From: Bog-473 sp963725895
Lineage (GTDB): Bacteria > Actinomycetota > Acidimicrobiia > Acidimicrobiales > RAAP-2
Assembly (NCBI GenBank): GCA_963725895.1
Contig: CAVSAJ010000003.1
Coordinates: forward strand, 496,001 to 560,000
Length of the DNA: 64,000 bases
Direction: 5' to 3'
In this document: positions 1 to 8,280 of the stretch, piece after piece
Layout of the letters: every line of letters starts with the position of its first letter
Position numbering within the stretch: position 1 is the first letter of the stretch
Made by a program: the position numbers and the translations under genes
Notes under the pieces: model-generated
The model's input: only the letters and a program-made list of their open reading frames with translations
Database searches by the model: none
What the model was told of the DNA's origin: nothing

Positions 1-1
1 G

Positions 2-595
2 CAGCGTGCGGCGGGCTACGGCGTCGACGTGGCCGATCGGGAGGCCGTCGAGCGGTCCTACGCCTCGGTACGCGACGAGTTGGGGCCGATCACCGTGGTG
101 GTCACGAGCGCCGGCATCGAGGCCTTCGACGCGGTCGCCGACATCACGCCCGAGAAGTGGGACCGGATCATCGCTGTGAACCTCACCGGGACGTTCACCT
201 GCGTGCAGCTGGCGCTTCCAGACATGGTGGCGGCCGGGTGGGGTCGCATCGTCACCATCTCGTCGTCGAGCGCGCAGTCGGGTGCGCCCAACATGGCGCA
301 CTACGTGGCGTCGAAGGGAGGCGTCATCGGGCTCACCAAGGCCTTCGCCCGCGAGCTGGCCTCGCAGGGCATCACGGCCAACACGATCCCGCCGACCATC
401 GTCGACACGCCGATGGCCCGCAAGGGCGAGGCGGAGGGCAACGTGCCGAGCGTGGAGGTCATGGCGAAGATGATCCCGCTCGGCCGGGCGGGGACGCCCG
501 ACGACATCGCCGCGGCCTGCTCGTTCCTCTGCTCGGACCAGGGCAGCTACATCACGGGCCAGATCGTCGGCGTCAACGGCGGCATGTACATCTGA
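2..595 (+). CDS. SDR family oxidoreductase, 5' end outside the window
   Basis: The reading frame is open from the first bases of the window, so the N-terminal GxxxGxG cofactor loop is missing. What remains is the typical second half of a classical short-chain dehydrogenase: an NNAG-equivalent TSAG, the catalytic serine in a run of serines followed by AQSG, the YVASK (YxxxK) catalytic pair, a DTPMA segment, and the C-terminal GQIVGVNGGMYI tail. It should carry out NAD(P)-dependent oxidation or reduction of a hydroxy/keto substrate, possibly a 3-hydroxyacyl-CoA. The stop codon is followed by GGAGG, which serves as the ribosome site of the TetR gene 10 bases downstream, so the two genes are co-transcribed. 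The substrate cannot be told from the sequence. Confidence 0.9.
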   Translation, partial: QRAAGYGVDVADREAVERSYASVRDELGPITVVVTSAGIEAFDAVADITPEKWDRIIAVNLTGTFTCVQLALPDMVAAGWGRIVTISSSSAQSGAPNMAHYVASKGGVIGLTKAFARELASQGITANTIPPTIVDTPMARKGEAEGNVPSVEVMAKMIPLGRAGTPDDIAAACSFLCSDQGSYITGQIVGVNGGMYI

Positions 596-605
596 GGAGG
601 GTCCC

Positions 606-1228
606 GTGAGCACGAGCCGCCGGATCGGCACCGAGACGTCGAAGACGCGTGGCGCGCTACTCGACGCGGCGGAACGCCTGATGCTCGAGGAGGGCTATGC
701 CGCGGTCACCTCGCGGCGCGTTGCGGCGCAGGCTGGCCTCAAGCCCCAACTCGTGCACTACTACTTCCGCACGATGGACGACCTGTTCCTGGCCGCCTAT
801 CGCCGGCGCGCCGACCAGGGGCTCGAGCGCCTCGCCGTCGCGCTCGCCTCGCCGCAGCCGCTGTGGGCGCTCTGGGACCTCAGCCGCGACCCGCGGGGAC
901 GGCGCTGACCATGGAGTTCGTGGCATTGGCCAACCATCGCAAGGCCATCCGCGCCGAGATCGCCGCCTCGGCCGAGCGCTTCCGCGCCGAGCTGCGAGCC
1001 GGCATGAGTGCCGTGCTCGAGCGCGACGGGATCGATGGCGAGCGCTACCCGCCTGTCGTCTGCGCCGTCCTCATCACGGGGGTGTCCCAGATCCTCGTGA
1101 TCGAGGAGGAGTCGCTCGGGATGTCGACCGGTCACGGCGAGACGGTGGCCTTCGTCGAGCAGCTCCTCGAGAGGCTCGAGGGAAGGCGGCGCGTTGCCGC
1201 CGGCGACCGAGACCTAACATCCGTCTGA
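606..1228 (+). CDS. TetR family transcriptional regulator (frameshifted near 897)
   Basis: The N-terminal half has the TetR helix-turn-helix, with RRVAAQAGLKPQLVHYYF as recognition region at about residues 37-54. The frame breaks at the GGGG run at 895-898. Translation in the original frame ends at 906-908, and the C-terminal ligand-binding half continues in the frame that would be restored by one extra G (LTMEFVALANHRKAIRAEI onward, to 1228). A one-base loss in a G run suggests a consensus error, though a real null mutation cannot be excluded. The start is a GTG preceded by GAGGAGG. It lies directly after an SDR gene and upstream of a ferredoxin, so it probably regulates this local operon. 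Reconstructed length, about 206 residues, fits the family. Confidence 0.85.
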
Positions 1229-1258
1229 ACCGTCACGGCGAGCCAACAAGGAGTAGCG

Positions 1259-1453
1259 ATGCGAGTCGTCGTCGATTTCGATCTCTGCGAGAGCAACGCG
1301 CTCTGCATGGGGATCGCCCCAGAGGTCTTCGAAGTGCGCGACGACGACTTCCTCTACGTGCTCGACGAGCACCCGCCCGAGGCGTTGCGAGAGAAGGTGC
1401 TGATGGCGGCGCGCACCTGTCCCAAGAACGCCATCTCCATCGAGGAGGCCTGA
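1259..1453 (+). CDS. Ferredoxin, [3Fe-4S]/[4Fe-4S] P450-type, 64 aa
   Basis: A small electron carrier. Cysteines at residues 10, 16 and 54 sit in CESNALC and TCPKNAI, with the AP-VF signature (APEVF, residues 20-24) between them. The position that is the fourth cluster ligand in 4Fe ferredoxins is Asn13, as in the single-cluster ferredoxins that feed actinobacterial cytochrome P450s. Such proteins pass electrons from a ferredoxin reductase to P450s; two P450 genes occur in this window (19179 and 43483), although neither is adjacent. An AAGGAG ribosome site precedes the ATG. Length is normal for the family. Which P450 it serves is inference. Confidence 0.92.
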   Translation: MRVVVDFDLCESNALCMGIAPEVFEVRDDDFLYVLDEHPPEALREKVLMAARTCPKNAISIEEA

Positions 1454-1456
1454 CAC

Positions 1457-1488
1457 CCCGGCCCGGTGCGCCGACGCGGCGGGCCGGG
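1457..1488. terminator. GC-rich hairpin between convergent genes
   Basis: A perfect 9-bp stem (CCCGGCCCG paired with CGGGCCGGG) encloses a 14-base loop between the ferredoxin stop and the convergent binding-protein gene. It has no U tract, as is common in high-GC actinobacteria. It could end transcription from both sides. Function is inferred from position. Confidence 0.45.
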
Positions 1489-1511
1489 CCGGGCCGGGTC
1501 TCAGCGAGTCG

Positions 1512-2780
1512 TCAGGACTGCACCGTCGTCGTGCCCGGTATGTCCTTGCCGCAGCTGGGGCTGGTCGACGCAGGGACGAACCCGCTCTTCTCGGCGATCT
1601 CGTACCAACCGCACGCCTCGGGGAGGTCGTGCCCGAAGATGGTGGAGAAGTTGATCGTCTCGGGCAACAGGCCGTCGCCGTTGTAGCTCTTCAGGTTGCG
1701 CAGGTCGTGGATCACGGCTGCCTGGGTCGGGTTCTTCCCGGCCAGCTCGAGGCCCTTGATCATGAGGTCCGCGCCGAGCCACGATTCGTACTGGCTGTAC
1801 GTTGGGAACTCGCTCGACGTGAAGTGCTCGTACTTCTCGAGGGCCGCCTGCATCTGGTGCGTCCCTGCGTCGGGGATGTTGAAGGGGCGGAACTCGGTGT
1901 CGAACAGGGCGCCCTGCAGGGAACTCCACGCAGCTGAGTTGATGACGCTCGGCTCGTAGCCCGTCGGGAACACCATGACCTTGGGCTTGACGCCCGACTG
2001 CTTGAGCGCCTCGGCCAGCGCGAAGTTCGAGTTGTCGTCGAGTCCGGCGTAGAAGGCGTTGCACCCCTTCTGCTTGGCGATCAACGCCTCTGTCGTCATC
2101 GCCACGGAGCCGAACGGGACCGACGTGTTGAGGACGCCCGTCTTGCCGCCGGCACGGTCGAACGAGTCGGAGGTGCCCACGGCCGAGCGCGTCGAAGACG
2201 GTGAGATGCCGTACCCGTAGGTGCACAGGACGGTGGCGCCATGTTGCTTGATGAGCGTGCCGAATCCTGTATTGACGGGGTACTTGGGGTCCACGCTTCC
2301 GGCGTCGTCGGCGAACATGTTCGTGAACGGCTGTGTTCCCCATTCGGGACCGTCGAAGAACCCACCGGTCACCGGCACGCCTTGCTCTTGCGGGTACTTG
2401 TCGGCCTCGAAGAAGAGCGGGCTCACCGACACGATGCCGAAGCTGCCCTTCGCCAGCGCCTGTTGCACGACGCTGGCGACCTGCGTCGGGCTGGTCTGGT
2501 CGTCGTAGATGACGCCGACGATCTTGTGGCCGTTGACGCCGCCTTCGGCGTTCTGCAGCGCGATGCGAGCGTTGAAGCCCGCAGGGGCGTCGGCGAATTC
2601 GGATGACCCTGGTCCCGTGAGCGATGTGACCATGGAGATCGTGATCGGCGCGCCCGACGCGACGCCGGCCGCGCCTGCATCGGTTGTGCCAGCAGCAAAC
2701 CCCGCCAGTGTCGCTGTGCCTGCCATCGTCATGACGGCGAGTCCCAACCTGCCCAGATGCATCCGAGACGGTGTGCGCAT
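1512..2780 (-). CDS. Branched-chain-type ABC transporter substrate-binding protein
   Basis: A 422-residue periplasmic-binding-protein type 1 (Peripla_BP_6, LivJ-like). Residues 1-38 form a Sec signal peptide with a basic start, a hydrophobic core and an AxA-type cleavage region. There is no lipobox cysteine, so this is not an obvious lipoprotein. The mature part starts with the family's first strand (ITISMVTSLTGPG) and has the DDQTSP segment. It is a clear paralogue of the binding protein at 35354, sharing PEWGTQP, YGYGISPSS, GGKTGVL, SVPFGSVA and the same C-terminus. No permease or ATPase is next to it, so it probably supplies the importer at 31.5-35.2 kb with another ligand. Proteins of this class often bind organic or aromatic acids instead of amino acids; the ligand is unknown. 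Confidence 0.92.
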   Translation of the reverse strand: MRTPSRMHLGRLGLAVMTMAGTATLAGFAAGTTDAGAAGVASGAPITISMVTSLTGPGSSEFADAPAGFNARIALQNAEGGVNGHKIVGVIYDDQTSPTQVASVVQQALAKGSFGIVSVSPLFFEADKYPQEQGVPVTGGFFDGPEWGTQPFTNMFADDAGSVDPKYPVNTGFGTLIKQHGATVLCTYGYGISPSSTRSAVGTSDSFDRAGGKTGVLNTSVPFGSVAMTTEALIAKQKGCNAFYAGLDDNSNFALAEALKQSGVKPKVMVFPTGYEPSVINSAAWSSLQGALFDTEFRPFNIPDAGTHQMQAALEKYEHFTSSEFPTYSQYESWLGADLMIKGLELAGKNPTQAAVIHDLRNLKSYNGDGLLPETINFSTIFGHDLPEACGWYEIAEKSGFVPASTSPSCGKDIPGTTTVQS

Positions 2781-2863
2781 AGCCGTCTTTTCCTCCCCCG
2801 ATCAGCCCCCCGACGCCGTGTCAGGGCTCCATACACATACACGCCCGGAGCAACCGGCGCTGT

Positions 2864-3583
2864 TCAGGAGGCTGCGACCTGGAGCAACGCGTCGGCCGTC
2901 TTCTCCGGTTCGGTGATCATCAGGTCGTGCCCGGTATCGATGTCCCACAGCCGCCCTTCGGCCCGGGCGCGGCCCATCAGCTCGCGGTCACGGGTGGCCA
3001 GGGTGGCGGTGCAGACGATGTGGTACTGGGGGATGGCCCATAACGCCGCCTCGTTGGTGAGCTCGAGCCGTTGCTCGAAACACACCCAGGGATGCGGTGT
3101 CAGCCGCTCGGCCATCCATGCCAGATCGGCGGGATCCGTCACCCCGTAGAGGAGCGCGGCGTCAGGACCCGGCAGAAGCACGAGCTCGATGCCGTCGACC
3201 ACCTCGCCGTAGGGGCGGACCGCCTCAATCACCGGTCCAGACACGTCGACCAGCGACTGCCCGTTGCGAGGATTGGCGGCGTCGAGGAAGACGAGACGCC
3301 CGATGCGATCGGCGGACCGGTCCGCGACGCCGGTGATCACCATCCCGCCGTAGCTGTGCCCGACCAGGAGCACGTCGTGGAGATCTTCGAAGTGCAACAG
3401 CGCGACCACGTCGTCGATGTGACAGTTCAGGTCGACCCGCCGGTCGAGCATGTGTGCCCGCTCGCCGAGGCCGCTCAACGTGGGCGCATAGACCTCGTGT
3501 CCGTGCGCTCGCAGGATGCGTGCGACCCGCTGGTAGCACCAGCCTCCGTGGCCGCCGCCGTGGACGAGGACATACGTCGCCAC
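2864..3583 (-). CDS. Alpha/beta hydrolase, esterase/MES-like
   Basis: A 239-residue alpha/beta-fold hydrolase. The oxyanion-loop motif LVHGGGHGGWC is near the N-terminus, the nucleophile is in GHSYGG, and the catalytic histidine is in DTGHDLM near the C-terminus. This short family resembles salicylate/methyl-ester hydrolases. I take the GTG at 3583 as start because GGAGG lies just upstream; the frame stays open to 3619 but has no better site. A paralogue with the same plan is at 50307. It is divergent from the amidohydrolase at 3825. A carboxyl-ester or lactone substrate is likely but unproven. Confidence 0.88.
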   Translation of the reverse strand: MATYVLVHGGGHGGWCYQRVARILRAHGHEVYAPTLSGLGERAHMLDRRVDLNCHIDDVVALLHFEDLHDVLLVGHSYGGMVITGVADRSADRIGRLVFLDAANPRNGQSLVDVSGPVIEAVRPYGEVVDGIELVLLPGPDAALLYGVTDPADLAWMAERLTPHPWVCFEQRLELTNEAALWAIPQYHIVCTATLATRDRELMGRARAEGRLWDIDTGHDLMITEPEKTADALLQVAAS

Positions 3584-3764
3584 CTCACTACCTCCAGAAG
3601 CAAAAAAGGGTCCGTGCACGCCTGCGGGCAGGCCGGGTCACCGTACCCGGTCTCTCGCGTTGCGACCCAGAATGCGCAGGTCAGCTCCCTGCTACCGTGA
3701 CCGTCGCGGGGGTTGTCCCGGCCAAATGCCGGATGTGGGCGCGGCCCGCCGGATTCGCCATAAT

Positions 3765-3782
3765 ATTGACGTCGAAGTTGAA
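3765..3782 (+). promoter_or_regulatory. Shared inverted-repeat operator, copy 1
   Basis: ATTGAC-GTCGAA-GTTGAA, an imperfect inverted repeat with 6-base arms and a 6-base spacer, just upstream of the amidohydrolase at 3825. Its first bases overlap a TAATAT -10-like hexamer at 3761-3766, so a bound repressor would block promoter opening. Six other good copies lie at 9600, 17536, 27602, 27860, 29071 and 31438. Confidence 0.65.
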
Positions 3783-3824
3783 AACCAGAACCACACCTGA
3801 ACGATCGTCTCCCCGGAGGTAGCC

Positions 3825-5027
3825 ATGTCGAACGTTGTCGACTTTCCCGTCTTTGACGCGGACAACCACATGTACGAGACGACGGATGCCTTCACGAAAT
3901 TCCTGCCGAAGGAGTACGACGGGCTCGTCAAGTACGTGCAGGTGAACGGCCGCACCAAGATCGCCCTGCGCAACGTCATCTCCGACTACATCCCGAACCC
4001 GACCTTCGAAGTCGTCGGGCGCCCCGGCGCGCAGGAGGCGTACTTCAAGGAGGGCAACCCGGAGGGCAAGTCACGCCGCGAGATGATCGGCAAAGCCATT
4101 CGCGCCCCCGAGGCGTTCTTCGCGCCCGAGCCCCGGCTCAAGCTCATGGACGAGCTCGGCCTCGACCGTGCCCTCATGTGGCCGACGCTGGCCAGCCTGC
4201 TCGAGGAGCGCCTGGCCGACGACCCCAAGGCGACCCACGTCGTGGTCCACGCCTTGAACGAGTGGATGCACGAGCACTGGACCTTCAACTACGAGGGCCG
4301 TATCTTCCCGACTCCGGTCATCACGCTCCCGATCGTGAGCGAGGCCATCAAGGAGCTCGAGTGGGTGGCCGAGCGCGGGGCCAAGATCATCTTGATCCGC
4401 CCGGCGCCGGTTCCGGGGTACCAAGGGCGGCGGTCGTTCGCATTGCCCGAGTTCGATCCCTTCTGGGAGCGCGTCGCCGAGTTCGACCTCACGGTCGGCA
4501 TGCACGCCTCCGATGACGGGATGACCCGCTACTACAACGACTGGAACGGCACGCACGGTGGCGAGCTCCTCCCGTTCGCGGGCGGCAAGTCGGCCTTCGG
4601 GGACATCGCGCACTCGCAGAGCAGGGGCATCTTCGACACGGTCGCCTCGCTGATCGGCCACGGGTTGCTGACCCGCTTCCCGACGCTCCGCGTCCTCCCG
4701 GTCGAGAACGGCTCCGCCTGGGTGCGCCCGATCGTCGAGGCGATCACCCACTCCTACGAGCGTGAGCCCTCGCTCTACGACGAGGATCCCCTCATGATCC
4801 TGAAGCGCAACATCTGGGTCCACCCGTTCCACGAGGACGACCCGATGGGTCTCATCGACCTCATCGGCGCCGACCGGGTCGTCTTCGGCTCCGACTACCC
4901 GCACATCGAGGGGATGTCCGAGCCGCTCTCCTACGTGAAGGAGCTCGACGGCCTGCCCCACGAGGACGTGGCGAAGGTCATGGGCGGCAACCTGGCCGAG
5001 GCGATGAAGCTGCCGTTCGCAGCCTGA
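3825..5027 (+). CDS. Amidohydrolase-2 (ACMSD-like TIM barrel) family protein A
   Basis: A 400-residue metal-dependent hydrolase/decarboxylase of the amidohydrolase-2 family. The usual N-terminal HxH is replaced by DADNH (residues 11-15). Further metal-site elements are GMHASDD in mid-barrel and GSDYPHIEG near the C-terminus. Family members are decarboxylases or hydrolases of aromatic and cyclic acids. It is a close paralogue of the gene at 29121, sharing DADNHMYET, GRTKI, YIPNPTFEVV, TLASLLEER, HALNEWM, RPAPVPG and KVMGGNLAEAMK-like blocks. The start ATG follows a good CGGAGG site. The shared operator at 3765 sits in its promoter. The substrate is unknown. Confidence 0.9.
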   Translation: MSNVVDFPVFDADNHMYETTDAFTKFLPKEYDGLVKYVQVNGRTKIALRNVISDYIPNPTFEVVGRPGAQEAYFKEGNPEGKSRREMIGKAIRAPEAFFAPEPRLKLMDELGLDRALMWPTLASLLEERLADDPKATHVVVHALNEWMHEHWTFNYEGRIFPTPVITLPIVSEAIKELEWVAERGAKIILIRPAPVPGYQGRRSFALPEFDPFWERVAEFDLTVGMHASDDGMTRYYNDWNGTHGGELLPFAGGKSAFGDIAHSQSRGIFDTVASLIGHGLLTRFPTLRVLPVENGSAWVRPIVEAITHSYEREPSLYDEDPLMILKRNIWVHPFHEDDPMGLIDLIGADRVVFGSDYPHIEGMSEPLSYVKELDGLPHEDVAKVMGGNLAEAMKLPFAA

Positions 5028-5049
5028 ACACCAGTGGCGCCAGAGCCAC

Positions 5050-5889
5050 CTACGCGACAGGATGTTGAGGATTCATCCGATAGGCCAGCTGAGTGAGTGC
5101 CTTCGATGCCCGCAGCGCACCTTTCATCACCATCACTCGTCCCTTGGACGTCATCCCGTGTTTCGTACCGGACTCGAACGGTTCGTACCAATACGTCGCT
5201 CGGTCGCCACTAAACACTTCGGCTTCTTCGACGGTGTAGTAGTAGAGGGCAATCGATCGTCGAGGGTTCGCCGTTTCCGCGATCGTGTCGACCCCGTGCA
5301 CCGAACGGTGGTCTGTCGTGAAGATGACACAGGTGCCAAACCGCGGAGGCACCTTCACGCGTGGTGTGTCTGCGCCAAGGGTGAAGAGACACAACTCTCC
5401 GCCGTCACCAGGTTGCCAATCGGGATTGAGAAATAGCAACACGTTGACTCGACGGAAGAGCTTCAGGACCGGAGGGTAATGAAAGTCCGTATGGGGTACG
5501 AGCTTCCCGCCGGGGGCGTAGCACTGGATCCCCCCGCCTTCGAGGAACGGGTCGGGCAGCATATTCGGGATATCCGTCAGCTCCGACAATGCTCGTAGGA
5601 ATCGAGGCGCTGAGAGCTCGTAGATCATCTGCTGGAACAGCGGCGGAATCCGTTCGATGTCGCGGCATCGCTGCTTTCCCGGTTGGTTCCTGGCGGCTGA
5701 ATCGGACTGAGAAGCGACATCAGTCCAGCCCTGCCATTCGAGGTCGGGAAACGAGTCGAGTACTTGCTCAGCATCCACCTGCAAGAAGTTCTCCAGCACA
5801 ACGTGCGGGAACGGCTCGGCGAATCGATACTGACGAGCGAAGGCTGACCCGGATTCTCCCTCCAACCGGCTCAGATCAAACAGAGACAT
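5050..5889 (-). CDS. 2-oxoglutarate/Fe(II)-dependent oxygenase
   Basis: A 279-residue protein of the 2OG-FeII_Oxy_3 (prolyl-hydroxylase-like) fold. The iron ligands are visible as H133-x-D135 (in VPHTDFHYP) and H198 (in HRSVHG), and the 2-oxoglutarate-binding arginine as R210/R211 in PRRSIALYYY. It should hydroxylate a small molecule or protein side chain using O2. The ATG at 5889 gives the MSLFDL start; the frame is open further upstream but reads through sequence of different character. Base composition is clearly lower in GC than both neighbours (about 55 % in several stretches), a sign of separate origin by transfer. It is convergent with the amidohydrolase at 3825 and does not look like part of the catabolic operons. 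Confidence 0.88.
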   Translation of the reverse strand: MSLFDLSRLEGESGSAFARQYRFAEPFPHVVLENFLQVDAEQVLDSFPDLEWQGWTDVASQSDSAARNQPGKQRCRDIERIPPLFQQMIYELSAPRFLRALSELTDIPNMLPDPFLEGGGIQCYAPGGKLVPHTDFHYPPVLKLFRRVNVLLFLNPDWQPGDGGELCLFTLGADTPRVKVPPRFGTCVIFTTDHRSVHGVDTIAETANPRRSIALYYYTVEEAEVFSGDRATYWYEPFESGTKHGMTSKGRVMVMKGALRASKALTQLAYRMNPQHPVA

Positions 5890-6026
5890 GCGTGAAATCT
5901 TGACACACGCTCGAGGCAGGGACAGCGGGGGAACACGTCTGTCGCGTCGGGTGCGAGTCGACACATTGCAGCGATCGCCGGACGAGACGAGTATCCGCTC
6001 ACTCTCCCAAGGTCCGCCCGGAGGGG

Positions 6027-6500
6027 TCAGGCGCCGATCTTGCGGAAGTCCCAACTGACGATCTTCCGCGGGGTGATGCGAAGCCAGGCGTGCCGCCCGT
6101 CGTGATGCATCTGCCCGCCGGCGTACTTGTCGGCGAAAAGTCGTTCGGGCGTCTCGAGCTCGGGTACCGGTGCGCCGGTCCGGGGCACCTCGCCCACGGA
6201 CTCCGCGACGCCGCGCAACTCGACGCCGCGGAGCTCCATGAACTCCGTGCCGGCGTCGACGATCACGCTCACCCGCCCGTCGCGCCCGAGGTCGGTCCAA
6301 CGCTGGCTCGCGACGATGGACGTCAGCCACAAGGCGCCGCCGTCCCAGACGAACCACAACGGCGTCACGTGCGGCGACCCGTCGCCGCCGACGCTCGCCA
6401 CCCGGCAGGTCCGCTCGGCGGCCAAGAAGGCATCACGCTCCGCAGGGCTCATCGCCACCCGCCGGCCTCGGCGCTGCTCGGCCATACCTGACTGACTCAC
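6027..6500 (-). CDS. Pyridoxamine 5'-phosphate oxidase-like (PPOX) F420/FMN protein
   Basis: A 157-residue split-barrel protein. The signature is the stretch CRVASVGGDGSPHVTPLWFV followed by ALWLTS, typical of PPOX-class F420- or flavin-dependent oxidoreductases in actinobacteria. The C-terminus RITPRKIVSWDFRKIG also fits. The start is either the GTG at 6500 or the ATG five codons later; neither has a strong ribosome site. It lies at the end of a minus-strand gene set after the thioesterase, separated by a short triplicated repeat. Whether F420 or FMN is bound, and the substrate, cannot be read from the sequence. Confidence 0.85.
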   Translation of the reverse strand: MSQSGMAEQRRGRRVAMSPAERDAFLAAERTCRVASVGGDGSPHVTPLWFVWDGGALWLTSIVASQRWTDLGRDGRVSVIVDAGTEFMELRGVELRGVAESVGEVPRTGAPVPELETPERLFADKYAGGQMHHDGRHAWLRITPRKIVSWDFRKIGA

Positions 6501-6501
6501 C

Positions 6502-6543
6502 CGCCGGACCTCACTCGCCGGACCTCACTCGCCCGACCTCACT
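6502..6543. repeat. Three tandem 14-bp units at a gene end
   Basis: CGCCGGACCTCACT occurs at 6502-6515 and 6516-6529, followed by a one-base variant at 6530-6543. On the minus strand each unit contains TGAGGTCCGGCG, and the outermost unit supplies the TGA stop of the thioesterase gene (6539-6541). It looks like a small duplication at the 3' end of that gene. Confidence 0.75.
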
Positions 6544-7342
6544 CGCCGAACGCCCGGCTCGTCGCGACGACGCAGAGGCGGTTGTCGTTTCCCGCGTCGT
6601 GCACCTCGATGCGGCCCAGGCCGTGGCGGACCTCCGCCTCGGCGACGGCCGGCCCCACCCGCACCGGCTGGAGATAGCGCAGGTCCAAGGAGGCCAAGGT
6701 GCTGCCGGGTGAGAGTGAGAGCGCGGCCTCCTCACAGGCCAGCGCGATCAGTCCCCCGTTGAGCGTGTTCGACGCGTTCAGCGACTCCTCGGAGTGTCCG
6801 AGCACCGCCACCCCCGGGGTCCGCACGGCGCAGCCGGCCCGCTCCGCGAAGGGGACCGTGAGCCCGGTTCCGGTTGGCGCGGCCGGCCGGTCGACGTTGA
6901 GTGGGCCGATGTCGATGGTCAGGCGCTCGTCGGGTGCGGGCATGAAGGAGGCCGCGGCGAACCCGATCGGATCGCCGTCTTCGGTGCTGAAATCGACGCT
7001 GGCCACGAAGACCGAACGGCCGGCCTTCACCACACGGCCCACCCCGTTGACGATCCCCGCACCGGGTGGTGGCACGAAGAGATGCACGTCGAGCTCGAGG
7101 GTGACCGGGACGCGCGGATGGATCGTGAAGGCAGCGAGGTGCCCGGCCACCACGTCGGCCCAGGCGGCCAGGATGGAGACACGGACCGTCCCGGTGCCGG
7201 GGACGTGCATGGCGGGGACGACGGTGGCCGAGCCCACCAAGGCGTCGGGATCGCTCTCGTCGCGCGTGACGACCCATCCCAAGTCGTTGAGGACATGGCG
7301 CTGCTGTCTCGCGCTGCGCCCGTCCGCTGGCGTCGTCGTCAT
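6539..7342 (-). CDS. Acyl-CoA thioesterase/PaaI-like double hotdog protein
   Basis: A 267-residue protein with two hotdog-like halves. The first (about residues 10-140) covers MHVPGTGTVRVSILAAWADV and LELDVHLFVPPP. The second (about 150-265) contains ASNTLNGGLIALACEEAAL, the PaaI/4HBT helix, followed by LDLRYLQPVRVGPAVAEAEV. Such proteins hydrolyse acyl-CoA thioesters and release CoA. It is 31 bases downstream of the SDR stop on the same strand, with an intergenic hairpin, so it is probably co-transcribed with SDR and CoA-transferase genes. A dehydratase of the hotdog fold is a possible alternative. Confidence 0.8.
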   Translation of the reverse strand: MTTTPADGRSARQQRHVLNDLGWVVTRDESDPDALVGSATVVPAMHVPGTGTVRVSILAAWADVVAGHLAAFTIHPRVPVTLELDVHLFVPPPGAGIVNGVGRVVKAGRSVFVASVDFSTEDGDPIGFAAASFMPAPDERLTIDIGPLNVDRPAAPTGTGLTVPFAERAGCAVRTPGVAVLGHSEESLNASNTLNGGLIALACEEAALSLSPGSTLASLDLRYLQPVRVGPAVAEAEVRHGLGRIEVHDAGNDNRLCVVATSRAFGE

Positions 7343-7352
7343 CGCTCCCTCC

Positions 7353-7371
7353 AGCCCGGCAGTGCCGGGCT
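7353..7371 (-). other. Intergenic hairpin, 8-bp stem
   Basis: AGCCCGGC-AGT-GCCGGGCT lies between the SDR stop and the thioesterase start on the same strand. It has no U tract. It could stabilise the upstream message or lower expression of the downstream gene; this is inference from position only. Confidence 0.4.
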
Positions 7372-7373
7372 CC

Positions 7374-8201
7374 TCACATGCGGCCGAGCAGGAAACCGGC
7401 CGCGGCCGCGGCCGGCGGGAAGGACTCGGTGATCCCCGAGGCGACGTAACCGACGTCGCTGATCAGCGTCTGGCCCGAGATGGCGGCGGCGGCGTCGCTG
7501 CACAAGAACACGAGCGGGTACGCCTGCTCGAGCGGCGTCGAGGCCTGGATGCCGGCCTCCTCGCGGAAGTCGGCACCGAAGCCGAGCCACATTTCGGCGT
7601 TGGCCTGGGCCAGCGGGGTGTCCGTCGGGCCCGGGCAGATGGCGTTGATCCGGATGCCCTGCTTCAGCAGACCGAAGGCCTCCCGGGCCACGTAGCCGCA
7701 GATGGCCTGCTTGGAGTGGAAGTAGTCGGCCCATCCGTGCTCGATGGCCCAGGCCGACGCCGAGTCGAAGTCGGGCGTGTCGAGGTACTCCTTCACCTCT
7801 GCCCAGCCGGCTTCCCAACCCAGGCCGGCGGCCGAGGAGATGAAGCCGATCGCGGCACCGCGCGGGATCATGTTCCCGGCCAACATCCGCTCAATGAGGT
7901 GGCGGTGCCCGGCGAAGTTGATCTTCTCGATGTTGGGTGTCCCGTCGGCCACGCCGGCACACGCCATCAGCGCGTGCACCGGTCCGCCGCACTCGTCGAC
8001 GGCCTTGTTGATCGATTCCTTCTCGGCCAGGTTGACGTGGATGGCCTTGGCGCCGGCGAGCTTGACGTCGGCGAAGTCCATCACCACGACCTCGGCACCC
8101 GCATCGAGCGCCAACTCCGCGGCGGCCGCGCCCATGCCGCTGGCGCCACCGACTACCAGGACCCGCTTGCCGTCGTAACGGAATGCATCGAACAGTGACA
8201 T
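7374..8201 (-). CDS. SDR family oxidoreductase, hydroxysteroid-dehydrogenase-like
   Basis: A 275-residue short-chain dehydrogenase. The cofactor loop is GGASGMG (residues 18-24), the catalytic pair is YFHSK, and the typical ICPGPTDTPLA and SDVGYVASG segments follow. It resembles the coniferyl-alcohol/3-alpha-hydroxysteroid dehydrogenase branch, with a long insert before the catalytic Tyr. The ATG at 8201 is chosen because AGGAGG precedes it; an upstream in-frame ATG has none. It follows the CoA-transferase gene on the same strand, so the two probably act on the same CoA-linked or alcohol intermediate. Substrate unknown. Confidence 0.9.
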   Translation of the reverse strand: MSLFDAFRYDGKRVLVVGGASGMGAAAAELALDAGAEVVVMDFADVKLAGAKAIHVNLAEKESINKAVDECGGPVHALMACAGVADGTPNIEKINFAGHRHLIERMLAGNMIPRGAAIGFISSAAGLGWEAGWAEVKEYLDTPDFDSASAWAIEHGWADYFHSKQAICGYVAREAFGLLKQGIRINAICPGPTDTPLAQANAEMWLGFGADFREEAGIQASTPLEQAYPLVFLCSDAAAAISGQTLISDVGYVASGITESFPPAAAAAGFLLGRM

Positions 8202-8280
8202 GTGTTCCCTCCTTGGAAACCGGCTTGTGTGAGTGGAACCGGCTTGATGCTGATGCACACGCGCCGGCTACAGGTGTCGT

